The notes under the pieces are model-generated. The model was not told the origin of the DNA. It made no database searches and worked only from the letters and a program-made list of their open reading frames with translations. From Silvimonas iriomotensis (GTDB taxonomy: Bacteria > Pseudomonadota > Gammaproteobacteria > Burkholderiales > Chitinibacteraceae), in the NCBI RefSeq assembly GCF_014645535.1, contig NZ_BMLX01000001.1, forward strand, positions 1,403,020 through 1,467,019: a stretch of DNA of 64,000 bases, written 5' to 3'. The stretch's first letter is position 1. Every line of letters starts with the position of its first letter. A program made the translations under genes and the position numbers. This document shows, one piece after another, positions 34,687 through 43,349 of this stretch.

Positions 34687-35430
34687 ATGGATCACGGCAA
34701 AGTCACGCTGCTGGGCGCAGGCCCTGGCGACCTGGAACTGTTGACCCTGAAAGCGGTACGCGCACTGGCCGCGGCGGACATCCTGTTACTGGATGACCTG
34801 GCCAACGCCGACATCACCACCCTCGCCCCGCAGGCGCGCGTGATCCGCGTGGGCAAACGCGGCGGCTGCAAATCCACCCCGCAGGATTTCATCCAGCGCC
34901 TGATGCGCCGTTACGCCGTGCAAGGCAAACACGTAGTACGCGTGAAAGGTGGCGAAGTGCTGCTATTTGGCCGCGCAGGTGAAGAAATCAGCTGGCTGCG
35001 CGCACATGGCATCGCCGTCGAGATCATCAACGGCATCAGCTCTGGCCTGGCGGCTGCGGCAGCCATGCATATCTCGCTCACGCACCGGGAACACTGCCAG
35101 GGCGTCACCTTTGTCACCGCCCACATGCAAGACCACAGCGAACCAGACTGGCACACCCTGGCCGCCACCGGGACCACACTGGTGATTTATATGGGCATGA
35201 GCCGGATCGAGAGCCTGGCCGCTGGCCTGATGGCCACCTTGCCAGGCTCAACCCCCGCCGCAGTAGTGCAGAACGCCAGCACTGCGACGGAACGACGGTT
35301 GTTGACGACGCTGGATCAACTCGCCGCCTGTAGCACGCAGCAAGGGTTTGCGAGTCCGGCGATTATTCTGGTCGGCCAGGCGGTTGGGGAAAGTGATGTG
35401 GTACGCAGTGACGTTCTGGCTGCCGCATGA
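34687..35430 (+). CDS. cobA: Uroporphyrinogen-III C-methyltransferase (siroheme)
   Basis: 247 residues, the SUMT family. Features are the N-terminal VTLLGAGPGDLELLTLKAV, GKRGGCKSTPQ near residue 57, VRVKGGE near residue 80, and GISSGLAAAAAM near residue 116. It makes precorrin-2 for siroheme, the cofactor of NirB, which explains its place at the end of the nitrate cluster. The precorrin-2 dehydrogenase/ferrochelatase half (CysG N-domain) is absent and must be encoded elsewhere. Palindromic element copy B starts 8 bases after the stop. Confidence 0.95.
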   Translation: MDHGKVTLLGAGPGDLELLTLKAVRALAAADILLLDDLANADITTLAPQARVIRVGKRGGCKSTPQDFIQRLMRRYAVQGKHVVRVKGGEVLLFGRAGEEISWLRAHGIAVEIINGISSGLAAAAAMHISLTHREHCQGVTFVTAHMQDHSEPDWHTLAATGTTLVIYMGMSRIESLAAGLMATLPGSTPAAVVQNASTATERRLLTTLDQLAACSTQQGFASPAIILVGQAVGESDVVRSDVLAAA

Positions 35431-35438
35431 TTGAAGGG

Positions 35439-35870
35439 TGTTAGCGCTTGCGGTGGGGTGGTCTGGATACGCGGGGTGCCGGGCCCACCTGCTTTCTTTA
35501 CTTCGCCCCTTGGCCGTTCTGGATTCCGGCCAAGGGGCCGCCGAGGTCCGGAATGACGAAAAGTGGTGAGGCCAGCCAATCATTCTTGCGAATAGTGGTT
35601 TGCGGGGGTTGGGGTTGCCGTTGCTTTTGACGTACCTCCCCCTTGACTGCGCCGAGCATCGCAGCAAGGCGCGGCGATCAAGGCGAAGCGGTAGGCCAAA
35701 GGCCGAACTCGCGAGCCAGCCGCGCCTTGCGAGAAGCACAGGGAACTCGCGCAGCGAGCGCCGTCGCAGGGGTCGCCTTTTCTTTGGTTACTTTCTTTTG
35801 GCGAAGCAAAAGAAAGTAACGTGCTCCGGCCACCGCCGGTATCAAAACACCGCGCCGTCAGGCGCTAACA
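35439..35870. mobile_element. Palindromic ITR element, copy B (MITE-like), downstream of cobA
   Basis: Ends are TGTTAGCGCTTGCGGTG at 35439 and GCGCCGTCAGGCGCTAACA ending at 35870. The right 270 bases are strongly similar to copy A, including the perfect hairpin TTACTTTCTTTTG-GCGAAG-CAAAAGAAAGTAA at 35788-35819. The left hairpin of copy A is replaced by another perfect one, GCCCCTTGGCC/GGCCAAGGGGC at 35505-35538. No transposase is present. It lies between the convergent cobA and CLC genes and could also act as terminator. Confidence 0.75.
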
Positions 35871-35924
35871 ACAGCAAAAACTTTAAAGACAGCAGAGACA
35901 GCAGCACAAAACCACCATCCCCCC

Positions 35925-37682
35925 TCACCGCAACCTCTCCCGCACAGTCTCCGCCACCACCACCGCCTGCTGCGGCCGCAGCAAATCACTCAACGCAATC
36001 ACCCCCACCAACCGCATCGACACCTCATCTGCCACCACCGGCAAACTGGACACCCGCAGTTCCGTCATCCGCCCCGCCACCGCCCGCGCGGTTTCTTCGG
36101 GCCGGGCGGTCGCCGGTATATCGCAGAACAACGCGGCACACGGCTGCAGGCTATGCTCCTGATCACGCAACACTTCGCGCTCCAGCATGCCGATCAGGCG
36201 CCCTTTGTGAACCACCGGATAACGGCGGTGCCCCTGCGGCCCGCTGAAATAGCGCGCAAACACGGCGGCGGCCGGCTCTGCTCCATCCACCGTAACCAGC
36301 TTGCGCGTCATCAGATCAGCCACGTGCTGGCTTTCCAGCGGATCAATACCGTACTCGCGGTAAATGTGCAGACCACGACGGGCAATTTTCTCGGTCATGA
36401 TGGAGCGGCGCAGCACCAGTGCGGTAAAGCCGTAGGCCACAACGGTGGTCAGCAAGAGCGGCAGCAAGGCTTCGGTGTCGTGCGTCAGGCCAAACGCGAA
36501 CACGATGGCTGTCAGTGGCGCGCCCAGCACACTGGCCAGCACGCCGGCCATGCACACCAGCGCCCACAACTGGGGCGATCCACCGGGGAGCACGTGCGCC
36601 AGTGCCACACCCAGGCCAGCGCCGATCATCAACAGCGGTGCCAGCACCCCGCCAGAGGTGCCAGAGCCCAGCGCAGCCACCCAGATCACGGCTTTGACCG
36701 TCAGCAACGCCACCACCACGCCCAGCGCCAGCCGGTTGTTCAGCAAATCGCCAATCACGTCATAACCCACGCCCAGGGCGCGCGGTTCGATCAATCCGCC
36801 CAGGCCGACCACCAGCCCGCCGATGGCCGGCCACCACATCCAGTGCAGTTTCAGATGGCCGAACAGGTCTTCGGTTTTGTACAGCGCCAGCGTCACCACC
36901 GCTGCAAGCGCACCGCTGAGCAAGCCCGCAATGACGCACGACACCAGCGCCATATCGGTCGCCGGCGGCGTTTGCAGGGCAAACAAAGGACCGGCGCCCA
37001 ACAGCAGCGGCCGGGCAAAACCGGCCACGGCACAGGCCACGGCGACCGGCAGCAAACTGCGTGGGCGCAATTCGAACAGCAGCAACTCCACGGCCAGCAA
37101 TACGGCGGCGACCGGCGTACCGAAGATGGCGGTCATGCCCGCGCAAGCGCCAGCCACCAGCAGGGTTTTGCGTTCGGCCGCGGTCAGGTGCAGGAACTGC
37201 GCCAGCAATGATCCCAGTGCGCCGCCGGTCATGATGATCGGACCCTCTGCGCCAAACGGGCCGCCGCTGCCAATCACAATGCCGGAAGACAGCGGTTTCA
37301 GAACGGCCACGCGGCCAGACATGCGGCTTTTGCCAAACAGGATGACTTCCAGCGCTTCCGGAATACCGTGGCCACGAATCTTGTCGCTGCCAAAACGCGC
37401 CATCAGCCCGACCATCAAACCACCCAGCACCGGCACAAGCACCACCCACAGACCCAGATGATGCTGCGCGGGCGAGTGTTCCGCCAAAGACAGCGTCTGA
37501 AAAAAGAACAGGTTGGTGAAGAAAAAGATCAGCTTGAGCAACACAAACGCCGCCAGCGTGCCCAGGCCGCCAACCAGCACGGCCAGAGCGGCCAGCAGCA
37601 AGAGCCGGTGATCTACGGTGTAGTCGCGGCGGTGATCCCTGTGCGCATGCTGCGGGGTCTGCTTGATGCTTGCTTCAGCCAT
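35925..37682 (-). CDS. CLC-type chloride channel/transporter with CBS pair
   Basis: 585 residues. About ten membrane helices carry the CLC selectivity motifs GSGGPFGAEGP (near residue 140, with the gating Glu) and GSGTSGGVLAP (near residue 337). Two C-terminal CBS motifs follow (near residues 455-510 and 520-580; RYPVVHKGRLIGM and SSLPVV...LVGVIALSDLL), which usually bind adenine nucleotides. The GAEGP form replaces the common GREGP, seen in other CLC branches too. It is encoded three bases after the MarR gene, so it is in its operon and probably under its control. Confidence 0.92.
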   Translation of the reverse strand: MAEASIKQTPQHAHRDHRRDYTVDHRLLLLAALAVLVGGLGTLAAFVLLKLIFFFTNLFFFQTLSLAEHSPAQHHLGLWVVLVPVLGGLMVGLMARFGSDKIRGHGIPEALEVILFGKSRMSGRVAVLKPLSSGIVIGSGGPFGAEGPIIMTGGALGSLLAQFLHLTAAERKTLLVAGACAGMTAIFGTPVAAVLLAVELLLFELRPRSLLPVAVACAVAGFARPLLLGAGPLFALQTPPATDMALVSCVIAGLLSGALAAVVTLALYKTEDLFGHLKLHWMWWPAIGGLVVGLGGLIEPRALGVGYDVIGDLLNNRLALGVVVALLTVKAVIWVAALGSGTSGGVLAPLLMIGAGLGVALAHVLPGGSPQLWALVCMAGVLASVLGAPLTAIVFAFGLTHDTEALLPLLLTTVVAYGFTALVLRRSIMTEKIARRGLHIYREYGIDPLESQHVADLMTRKLVTVDGAEPAAAVFARYFSGPQGHRRYPVVHKGRLIGMLEREVLRDQEHSLQPCAALFCDIPATARPEETARAVAGRMTELRVSSLPVVADEVSMRLVGVIALSDLLRPQQAVVVAETVRERLR

Positions 37683-37685
37683 GGG

Positions 37686-38117
37686 CTAGCCCTCTTTCTT
37701 GTGGCCGATATCGGCATCGTTGAACGCAGTGATCTGGGCGACCCGGAATACCCCTTGCAGGGACTGCAACTCTGCCTCATGCAAGGCGGCAAGGCGTTCC
37801 AGGCAGGCTTGCCCAGTCGGCAAGAGATGGACTTCCACCTGACGGCGGTCGGTCTCGCTTTTCTTGCGCGTGACCAGATGGTTTTCTTCGCAGCGGGTGA
37901 CCAGCGCCACCACGCCGTGATGCTGCAGCTGCAGCCGTTCAGCCAGTTCGCCCACTGTGGCCCAGTCGCGCCCCGGGAAACCGCGCACGTGCAGCATCAA
38001 CAGGTATTGCTGCGGGGTCAGCCCTTCCTGGCGGGCGGCGGTTTCGCTGAAGTGCATGAAACGGCGCAACTGGTATCGGAACTCGGACAACGCTTCGTAG
38101 TGTTTTTTGGTAAGCAT
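37686..38117 (-). CDS. MarR-family transcriptional regulator
   Basis: 143 residues from ATG 38117 (MLTKKHYEALSEFRYQLRRF); the frame is open 169 codons further but lacks support and would cover the operator. The winged helix shows in LTPQQYLLMLHVRG, TVGELAERLQLQHHGVVALV and RKKSETDRRQVEVHLLPTG, split here as separate segments. It is transcribed with the CLC gene and diverges from the HPP gene, with a perfect palindrome 31 bases upstream of its start. The ligand is unknown. Confidence 0.9.
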   Translation of the reverse strand: MLTKKHYEALSEFRYQLRRFMHFSETAARQEGLTPQQYLLMLHVRGFPGRDWATVGELAERLQLQHHGVVALVTRCEENHLVTRKKSETDRRQVEVHLLPTGQACLERLAALHEAELQSLQGVFRVAQITAFNDADIGHKKEG

Positions 38118-38147
38118 GGGGCGACAGGCACATTCGGGAGCGTCATT

Positions 38148-38166
38148 TATATCACAATATGATATA
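38148..38166. promoter_or_regulatory. Perfect palindrome, probable MarR operator
   Basis: TATATCA-CAATA-TGATATA has perfect 7-bp arms. It lies between the divergent marR-CLC and HPP transcription units, 31 bases from the marR start and 73 from the HPP start. This suggests autoregulation and control of both. Confidence 0.78.
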
Positions 38167-38238
38167 TTTGCCGACTTACCATAAAATCTGAGCGCATACA
38201 TTGCGCCAACGTACGTTCTGCCTCTGGAATCGTTTGAA

Positions 38239-39360
38239 ATGACGCACTTTTTACAATGGCTGCGCGGCTTTGTGCCGGCGCCATCAACCGCCAGCTTGCG
38301 CGAGCGCTTGCTGGGTTGCGTGGGTGCCGGCCTGGGTTTGCTGGTGACCGAGACCATCAGCCGCCATGCGCTGGGTGGCTTGAACCCCTGGTTCATCGCA
38401 CCCATGGGGGCCTCGGCCGTGTTGTTGTTTGCGGTGCCCTCCAGTCCGCTGGCGCAGCCATGGTCCATCATCGGCGGCAATCTGGTGGCGGCCACCATTG
38501 GCGTGGCCTGCGGCATGCTGATCGGCCACAACGGCCTGGGCGCAGGTCTGGCCGGCGCGCTGGCCATTGGCGCTATGTTCAAACTGCGTTGTCTGCATCC
38601 GCCCAGCGGTGCGGTGGCGCTCACTGCCGTGATTGGCGGGCCGGCGGTAGCGCAACTGGGGTTTCACTTTGTGATCTGGCCTGTGTTGCTGAACTCGCTG
38701 CTGTTGCTGGCCTTTGCGCTGGTTTTCAACAACGCCCTGCAACGACGTTATCCGCACCGGCCGCATGTCCAACCCAATGTGCATCACACCTCTGACCCCA
38801 AGCCCACACTGCGCATTGGTGTCACGCCCGACGATCTTGAAGCCGTACTGAAAAGCCGCGGCGAAGAAGTGGATATCAGCCGCGACGATCTGGAAGACAT
38901 CCTGTTCGCCGCCGAACTGCGGGCGCACCGCCGCCACTTTGGCACGGTACGGTGCGATGAAATCATGTCGCGTGATGTGATCTCGGTACGGCCGGACACG
39001 CTGCTGGGCCAGGCCTGGGCCTTGCTGGCAGAACACCGCGTCACCGCCCTGCCCGTGGTGAATGCGCAGGAACAGGTTGTGGGTATTGTGTCGCTGCACG
39101 ATTTTCTGATCGATAGCGCAGCCAGACAGCCCTTGCCGCAATTGCGGCGGGTGGAGCTGGAAGACAAAGTGGCCAGCATCATGACCACGCGCGTTCTTCG
39201 CGCCCGGGCAGAACAACCGATCGACGAACTGGTGACCCTGTTTTCTGATCGCGGCTTGCACCACATGCCGGTGGTCGATGGCGAGCGCCTGGTGGGCATG
39301 ATCACCCAGTCTGACTTGCTGGCTGCCTTGTACAAAAACCAGGCCGCGCTGATGGCGTAA
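38239..39360 (+). CDS. HPP-family membrane protein with two CBS domains
   Basis: 373 residues. The first 165 form four or five membrane helices with the HPP signature in CLHPPSGAVAL near residue 117 and APMGASAVLLF near residue 54. Two CBS domains occupy about residues 235-290 and 310-368 (DEIMSRDVISVRPD; ASIMTTRVLRARAE). The family is common in proteobacteria and plants, where one member is a chloroplast nitrite transporter. Divergence from an anion-channel gene across a shared operator suggests anion transport, which is inference. Confidence 0.85.
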   Translation: MTHFLQWLRGFVPAPSTASLRERLLGCVGAGLGLLVTETISRHALGGLNPWFIAPMGASAVLLFAVPSSPLAQPWSIIGGNLVAATIGVACGMLIGHNGLGAGLAGALAIGAMFKLRCLHPPSGAVALTAVIGGPAVAQLGFHFVIWPVLLNSLLLLAFALVFNNALQRRYPHRPHVQPNVHHTSDPKPTLRIGVTPDDLEAVLKSRGEEVDISRDDLEDILFAAELRAHRRHFGTVRCDEIMSRDVISVRPDTLLGQAWALLAEHRVTALPVVNAQEQVVGIVSLHDFLIDSAARQPLPQLRRVELEDKVASIMTTRVLRARAEQPIDELVTLFSDRGLHHMPVVDGERLVGMITQSDLLAALYKNQAALMA

Positions 39361-39386
39361 CACGGTGCCTGGTATTCTGTCCGCAT

Positions 39387-39409
39387 TAATTGCATTTAAA
39401 ATACATATT
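39387..39409. promoter_or_regulatory. NsrR-like operator upstream of hmp (site 1)
   Basis: The 23-base stretch reads TAATTGCATTT-A-AAATACATATT, close to the NsrR consensus of two 11-base arms around one base. The right arm differs from consensus at one position. Confidence 0.7.
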
Positions 39410-39516
39410 TGTTAGGCTAACCACATTGCTGCACACAACGCCGTGACTGCAGCCACAGATAGCCATAAACCGGCAAGAAACCAGGTCGTGAATCACGGCC
39501 TTTTTCTTCCCCTTTA

Positions 39517-39539
39517 AATATGCATTTTATATTCCACTT
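39517..39539. promoter_or_regulatory. NsrR-like operator next to hmp start (site 2)
   Basis: A perfect left half-site AATATGCATTT at 39517 is followed by T and a degenerate right arm. It lies 15 bases before the hmp ATG. Occupancy would block transcription or initiation. Confidence 0.55.
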
Positions 39540-39553
39540 AAAAGGCAAACAGC

Positions 39554-40765
39554 ATGCTTTCCGCCACTTCCCGCCCGTATATTGATGCCAGCGTGCCGGT
39601 TCTGCGTGAACACGGTCTGGCCATTACCCGCCACTTTTATGCGCGCATGTTTGCGGCCCACCCGGAGCTGGCCAACCTGTTCAATATGGGCAACCAGGCC
39701 AACGGCAGCCAGCAGCAATCCCTGGCTGCGGCCGTGTTTGCCTATGCCGCCAATATCGATAACGCCGCCGCGCTGGGCCCGGTGCTGGAACGCATCGTGC
39801 ACAAGCACGCTGCGGTCGGTATCAAGCCAGCGCACTACCCAATTGTCGGCCGCCATTTGCTGGCCGCCATTCACGAAGTGCTGGGCGAGGCCGCCACACC
39901 GGCCTTGCTGGCCGCGTGGGATGAAGCGTACTGGTTGCTGGCGGGCGAGCTGATCGCCGCCGAGGCGCGTCTGTATCAGCAATCCGGCGCAGAGGCTGGC
40001 CACCTGCAAACCCTGCGCGTGATGGAAATCCGTCGCGAAAGCAGCAACGCCGTGTCGTATTACCTGGAAAAACCGCAAGGCGGCTCGCCGGGCGCGTTCT
40101 TGCCGGGTCAGTACATCAGCGTGTCCGTGCGTCTGGACGACCAGGACCTGACCCAGCGCCGCCAGTACAGCCTGTCAGACTCGCCCGATAAACCGTGGTG
40201 GCGCATTACCGTAAAGCGTGAAGATGGCGATGAAACCACGCCGGCCGGCCAGGTCTCCAGCTGGTTGCACCAGCACCTGAAACCGGGCGACCTAGTGAAT
40301 GCCACCGTGGCCTACGGCGACTTTCATCCGACGCTGGAGGGTGAGCATCCCATCGTGCTGCTAAGTGCCGGTGTCGGCATTACGCCGATGGTGTCGGTAC
40401 TTAACACGCTGGTTGCCCGCAACCCGCACCGGCCAACAACGTTTGTGCACGGTGCGCGGCATGGTGATCAACATGCACTGCGCGACGACGTTGCCGTGGC
40501 CCGCCGGGCCATGCGCCAGCTGCGTGATATCACCTTCTACGAAACCCCGCGCGATGAAGACCGTGCCGGGCTGGACTTCACCCACGGCGGCCGCATGCAT
40601 CTGGCCAGCGTGCTGGCTGCCGATACGCCGGACACCCGGTACTACCTGTGCGGGCCGATGGGTTTCATGCAGCAACAATGGCAAGCGCTGCTGACCATGG
40701 GGGTTTCGCCAGCGCGTATCCACCGCGAGGTATTTGGCCCGGAGCTACTGGACCATCTGCTGTAA
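39554..40765 (+). CDS. hmp: Flavohaemoglobin, nitric oxide dioxygenase
   Basis: 403 residues. The globin domain (1-140) has the B10 Tyr region (ITRHFYARMF) and the proximal His in ERIVHKHAAVGI. The FAD domain carries RRQYSLSD near residue 200, and the NAD domain has LSAGVGITPM near residue 275 and YLCGPMGFM near the C-terminus. It converts NO to nitrate with O2 and NAD(P)H. Two NsrR-like sites precede it and nnrS follows, making an NO-defence unit beside the nitrate cluster. Confidence 0.96.
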   Translation: MLSATSRPYIDASVPVLREHGLAITRHFYARMFAAHPELANLFNMGNQANGSQQQSLAAAVFAYAANIDNAAALGPVLERIVHKHAAVGIKPAHYPIVGRHLLAAIHEVLGEAATPALLAAWDEAYWLLAGELIAAEARLYQQSGAEAGHLQTLRVMEIRRESSNAVSYYLEKPQGGSPGAFLPGQYISVSVRLDDQDLTQRRQYSLSDSPDKPWWRITVKREDGDETTPAGQVSSWLHQHLKPGDLVNATVAYGDFHPTLEGEHPIVLLSAGVGITPMVSVLNTLVARNPHRPTTFVHGARHGDQHALRDDVAVARRAMRQLRDITFYETPRDEDRAGLDFTHGGRMHLASVLAADTPDTRYYLCGPMGFMQQQWQALLTMGVSPARIHREVFGPELLDHLL

Positions 40766-40869
40766 CGACTTCACCCCCTTCCCGGCGCTGCTGCAGCGTC
40801 CGGCCATCCGGGCCTGGCCTGGCCCGATGGCCCTTTTCATTGTTCACGCAGGCCTGAAGGACCCCCCCT

Positions 40870-42087
40870 ATGCCCGGATCAAACTTGCTGTCGGCCCCGC
40901 ATCGCGCCGGCTTTTTCAGCGGCAGCGTGGTTTTGCTGGCCGCCATGGCCTGGTGGGCCTGGGTGATTGTGCTGCGGCTGACCGGGGTCAGCGTGGCCTC
41001 GCCCATCCCGCCGGCCTGGCTGCATGCCGATCTGATGATCTTTGGCTTCTTTCCGCTGTTCATGCTGGGTTTTATCAATACTGCCGGCCCCAAATGGCTG
41101 AATGTCGCCGCCCCCGCCAAAGTGCACTGGGTTGGCAGCATTGCCCTGTACGCGCTGGGGTCCGTGCTGGTGGCGCTGGCCGCGCTGCTGCCGCCATTGC
41201 AGGTGGCCGGAGATGCATTGCACGTCGTAGCCTGGGCGTTTGCAGTGTGGATCTGGGCGGATCGCATTCGGGCCAGTGCAGTGGCAGATCGCCGCCATGC
41301 CTGGCTGGTGCTGGCGGCCTTTGTGCTGGCATTACCCGCACTGGCCTTCCAGTTGGCAGCCAGTCTGTACCCCGCCACCGTGTACACCGCGTTATGGGTG
41401 CAATGCGCCATCCAGATCGGCATCTGGGCGTTTTTGCTACCCGTGTTCCTGATTGTCAGTCACCGCATGGTGCCGTTCTTTTCTGCCTCCGTTTTGCAGC
41501 CTTATCAGGCCTGGCGACCCTTCTGGTTGCTGTATGCGTGGCTGCTGCTGGCTTTGGCGCACGCCGGGCTGAGCCTTGTCAGCTGGTTTGCGCCACGCAT
41601 CAATAGCGGTATCACTGATCTGGTTTTCGCCGGTTTGTTGCTGTACGCCAGCTACCGCTGGTGTTTACGGCGCAGCTTCAAAGTGCCCCTGCTGGCGATG
41701 TTGCATGCAGCTTTCCTGTGGGCCGGGATCGCGCTGGCCTTGTATGCCGCGCAGGGTCGGGCGGCCTCAGTTGGCCTGTATGCGGGTGGGCTGGCGCCGC
41801 TGCACGCGCTGACTATCGGGTTTTTCTGCTGCACCTTGCTGGGGTTTGTCACGCGCGTCTCGCTGGGCCACTCCGGCCGGCCGCTCGCCATCACGCGGGT
41901 GACGTGGGTGCTGTACTGGCTGATGCATGCCGTAGCGCTGGCGCGGCTGGCAGGAGAATTCTTTCCCCATGCCGCCACGCTCTGGTTCAGCATGGCCGCA
42001 GTCCTGGCTTTACTGACCGTCGCCACGTGGGGCTGGCGTTATGTGCCGATGTACTGGCAAGCCCGCGCCGACGGCCAGCCGGGCTGA
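40870..42087 (+). CDS. nnrS: NnrS-family haem-copper membrane protein
   Basis: 405 residues with about 12 membrane helices. Family motifs are HADLMIFGFFPLFMLGF near residue 52, SHRMVPFFS near residue 197, and LHALTIGFFCCTLLGFVTRV followed by SLGHSGRPL near residues 315-343. NnrS protects cells from nitrosative stress by an unclear mechanism and is often NsrR-controlled. It lies 104 bases after hmp in the same direction and is convergent with lrgB, with one base between stops. Confidence 0.93.
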   Translation: MPGSNLLSAPHRAGFFSGSVVLLAAMAWWAWVIVLRLTGVSVASPIPPAWLHADLMIFGFFPLFMLGFINTAGPKWLNVAAPAKVHWVGSIALYALGSVLVALAALLPPLQVAGDALHVVAWAFAVWIWADRIRASAVADRRHAWLVLAAFVLALPALAFQLAASLYPATVYTALWVQCAIQIGIWAFLLPVFLIVSHRMVPFFSASVLQPYQAWRPFWLLYAWLLLALAHAGLSLVSWFAPRINSGITDLVFAGLLLYASYRWCLRRSFKVPLLAMLHAAFLWAGIALALYAAQGRAASVGLYAGGLAPLHALTIGFFCCTLLGFVTRVSLGHSGRPLAITRVTWVLYWLMHAVALARLAGEFFPHAATLWFSMAAVLALLTVATWGWRYVPMYWQARADGQPG

Positions 42088-42088
42088 A

Positions 42089-42781
42089 TCAGAAGAACAC
42101 ATGCCCGATCAACGGCGCGGCCAGCACGCTGATCAACCCGGCAGTCATCATGACCAGGCTGGCCACTACCCCTTGTACTTCGCCAATCTGCCGGGCTTTG
42201 GCGGTGCCGGCGCCGTGGGCCGCCGCGCCAAAAATGGCGCCATGGGCCAAGCGGCTGCGGATCATGGGCAAACAGGCCAGCACGGTTTCACCAATCGCCA
42301 TCCCCAACACGCCGGTAATCACCACAAAGACCGCCGCCAGATCAGCCGGGCCGCCCATGGATCTGGCCGCTTCAATGGCAAACGGCGTGGTCACCGAGCG
42401 TACCGCCAGCCCCTTTTGCAGCATGACCGACAAGCCCAGCCAGCGCGCCAGCATGACCGAGCTGACCACCGATGTGATCACCGCCGCAATCACCCCGGCA
42501 CTGATCGACAGCCAGTGTTTGCGCACCATGGCGCGGTTATCGTAAATGGGCAGTGCGAACGCGATGGTCGCCGGGCCCAGCAACCACATCAGCCAGTGCG
42601 AATCCGCCATGTAGTCCTGATACGGGATATCGGCCAGCAACACGATGGCAATCAGAATGGCCGGCGTGAGCAGCAGCGGCATCAGCACGATGCGCAAGCT
42701 GCGGTCATAAATGCGCTTGTTGGCGTAATACAGCGCAATGGTCAGCACAAAACAGAACGCGGCCAGCATTGAATCAGACAT
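42089..42781 (-). CDS. lrgB: LrgB/CidB-family membrane protein
   Basis: 230 residues from ATG 42781 (MSDSMLAAFCFVL). It is polytopic, with the LrgB signature KGLAVRSVTTPFAIEAARSMG (split: KGLAVRSVTTPF, then AIEAARSMGG) near residue 120 and HGAGTAKARQIGEVQG near residue 190. LrgAB/CidAB proteins influence autolysis, programmed death or export of pyruvate-like metabolites. The start overlaps the lrgA gene by eight bases, so the pair is coupled. Confidence 0.92.
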   Translation of the reverse strand: MSDSMLAAFCFVLTIALYYANKRIYDRSLRIVLMPLLLTPAILIAIVLLADIPYQDYMADSHWLMWLLGPATIAFALPIYDNRAMVRKHWLSISAGVIAAVITSVVSSVMLARWLGLSVMLQKGLAVRSVTTPFAIEAARSMGGPADLAAVFVVITGVLGMAIGETVLACLPMIRSRLAHGAIFGAAAHGAGTAKARQIGEVQGVVASLVMMTAGLISVLAAPLIGHVFF

Positions 42782-43232
42782 GACGGTTACTCCGGCGGCG
42801 GGCCAGTTTGAGCTCAAACTTGTACACCACGTCGACCACAAACGCGGTCACCACCATGACCGCCACGGTAGAGACACCAATCACCGTGCACACGCGCCAG
42901 CCCTCGCTGCGAATCAGTTCCGGATGGTTGACCACGGCCAGCACGGCAGGCACAAAGAACAGCAGCATTTCGCCCAGCAACCAGTTGGCGCCGTGACGAA
43001 TCCAGCCGGTTTTCACCACGCCGGCAAACAGCAACACGGTCAGCATCAGCAGGCCCAGCAAACTGGCCGGAATCGGCACATGCCAACGCGCCTGCATCCA
43101 CGCGGCCAGCAGCCATAAAGCCGACAGCGCCAGCACCTGCACCGTGACACTGGAGAACTGGCGCACGCGTAGCGCCAGCGGCTTGCCGGGCGCGGCGGAG
43201 ACAAAAGCGGCAGAGGTGATTGAACTGGACAT
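42774..43232 (-). CDS. lrgA: LrgA/CidA-family holin-like protein
   Basis: 152 residues with four membrane helices. Family features are PIPASLLGLLMLTVLL near residue 53 and the NWLLGEMLLFFVPAVLAVV region near residue 83. ATG 43232 is preferred; a TTG three codons upstream is possible. It is encoded upstream of and overlapping lrgB. A LysR regulator diverges 117 bases away, the classical arrangement for CidR-type control. Confidence 0.9.
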   Translation of the reverse strand: MSSSITSAAFVSAAPGKPLALRVRQFSSVTVQVLALSALWLLAAWMQARWHVPIPASLLGLLMLTVLLFAGVVKTGWIRHGANWLLGEMLLFFVPAVLAVVNHPELIRSEGWRVCTVIGVSTVAVMVVTAFVVDVVYKFELKLARRRSNRHV

Positions 43233-43322
43233 GATGCGCAAACCAAAGGCGATGCATTAAGTAATGCCGTCAGTATAAAAACGTCCTATCCAGACATAAA
43301 ATGAATAATAATTACCAGATCA

Positions 43323-43337
43323 ATTCCAATATGGAAT
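43323..43337. promoter_or_regulatory. LysR-type operator between lrgA and lysR
   Basis: ATTCCA-ATA-TGGAAT is a perfect 15-bp palindrome of the T-N11-A type, ending 12 bases before the regulator start. It is nested within a wider inverted pair GATCAAT (43318) / ATTGATC (43340). Confidence 0.72.
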
Positions 43338-43349
43338 GCATTGATCGTC

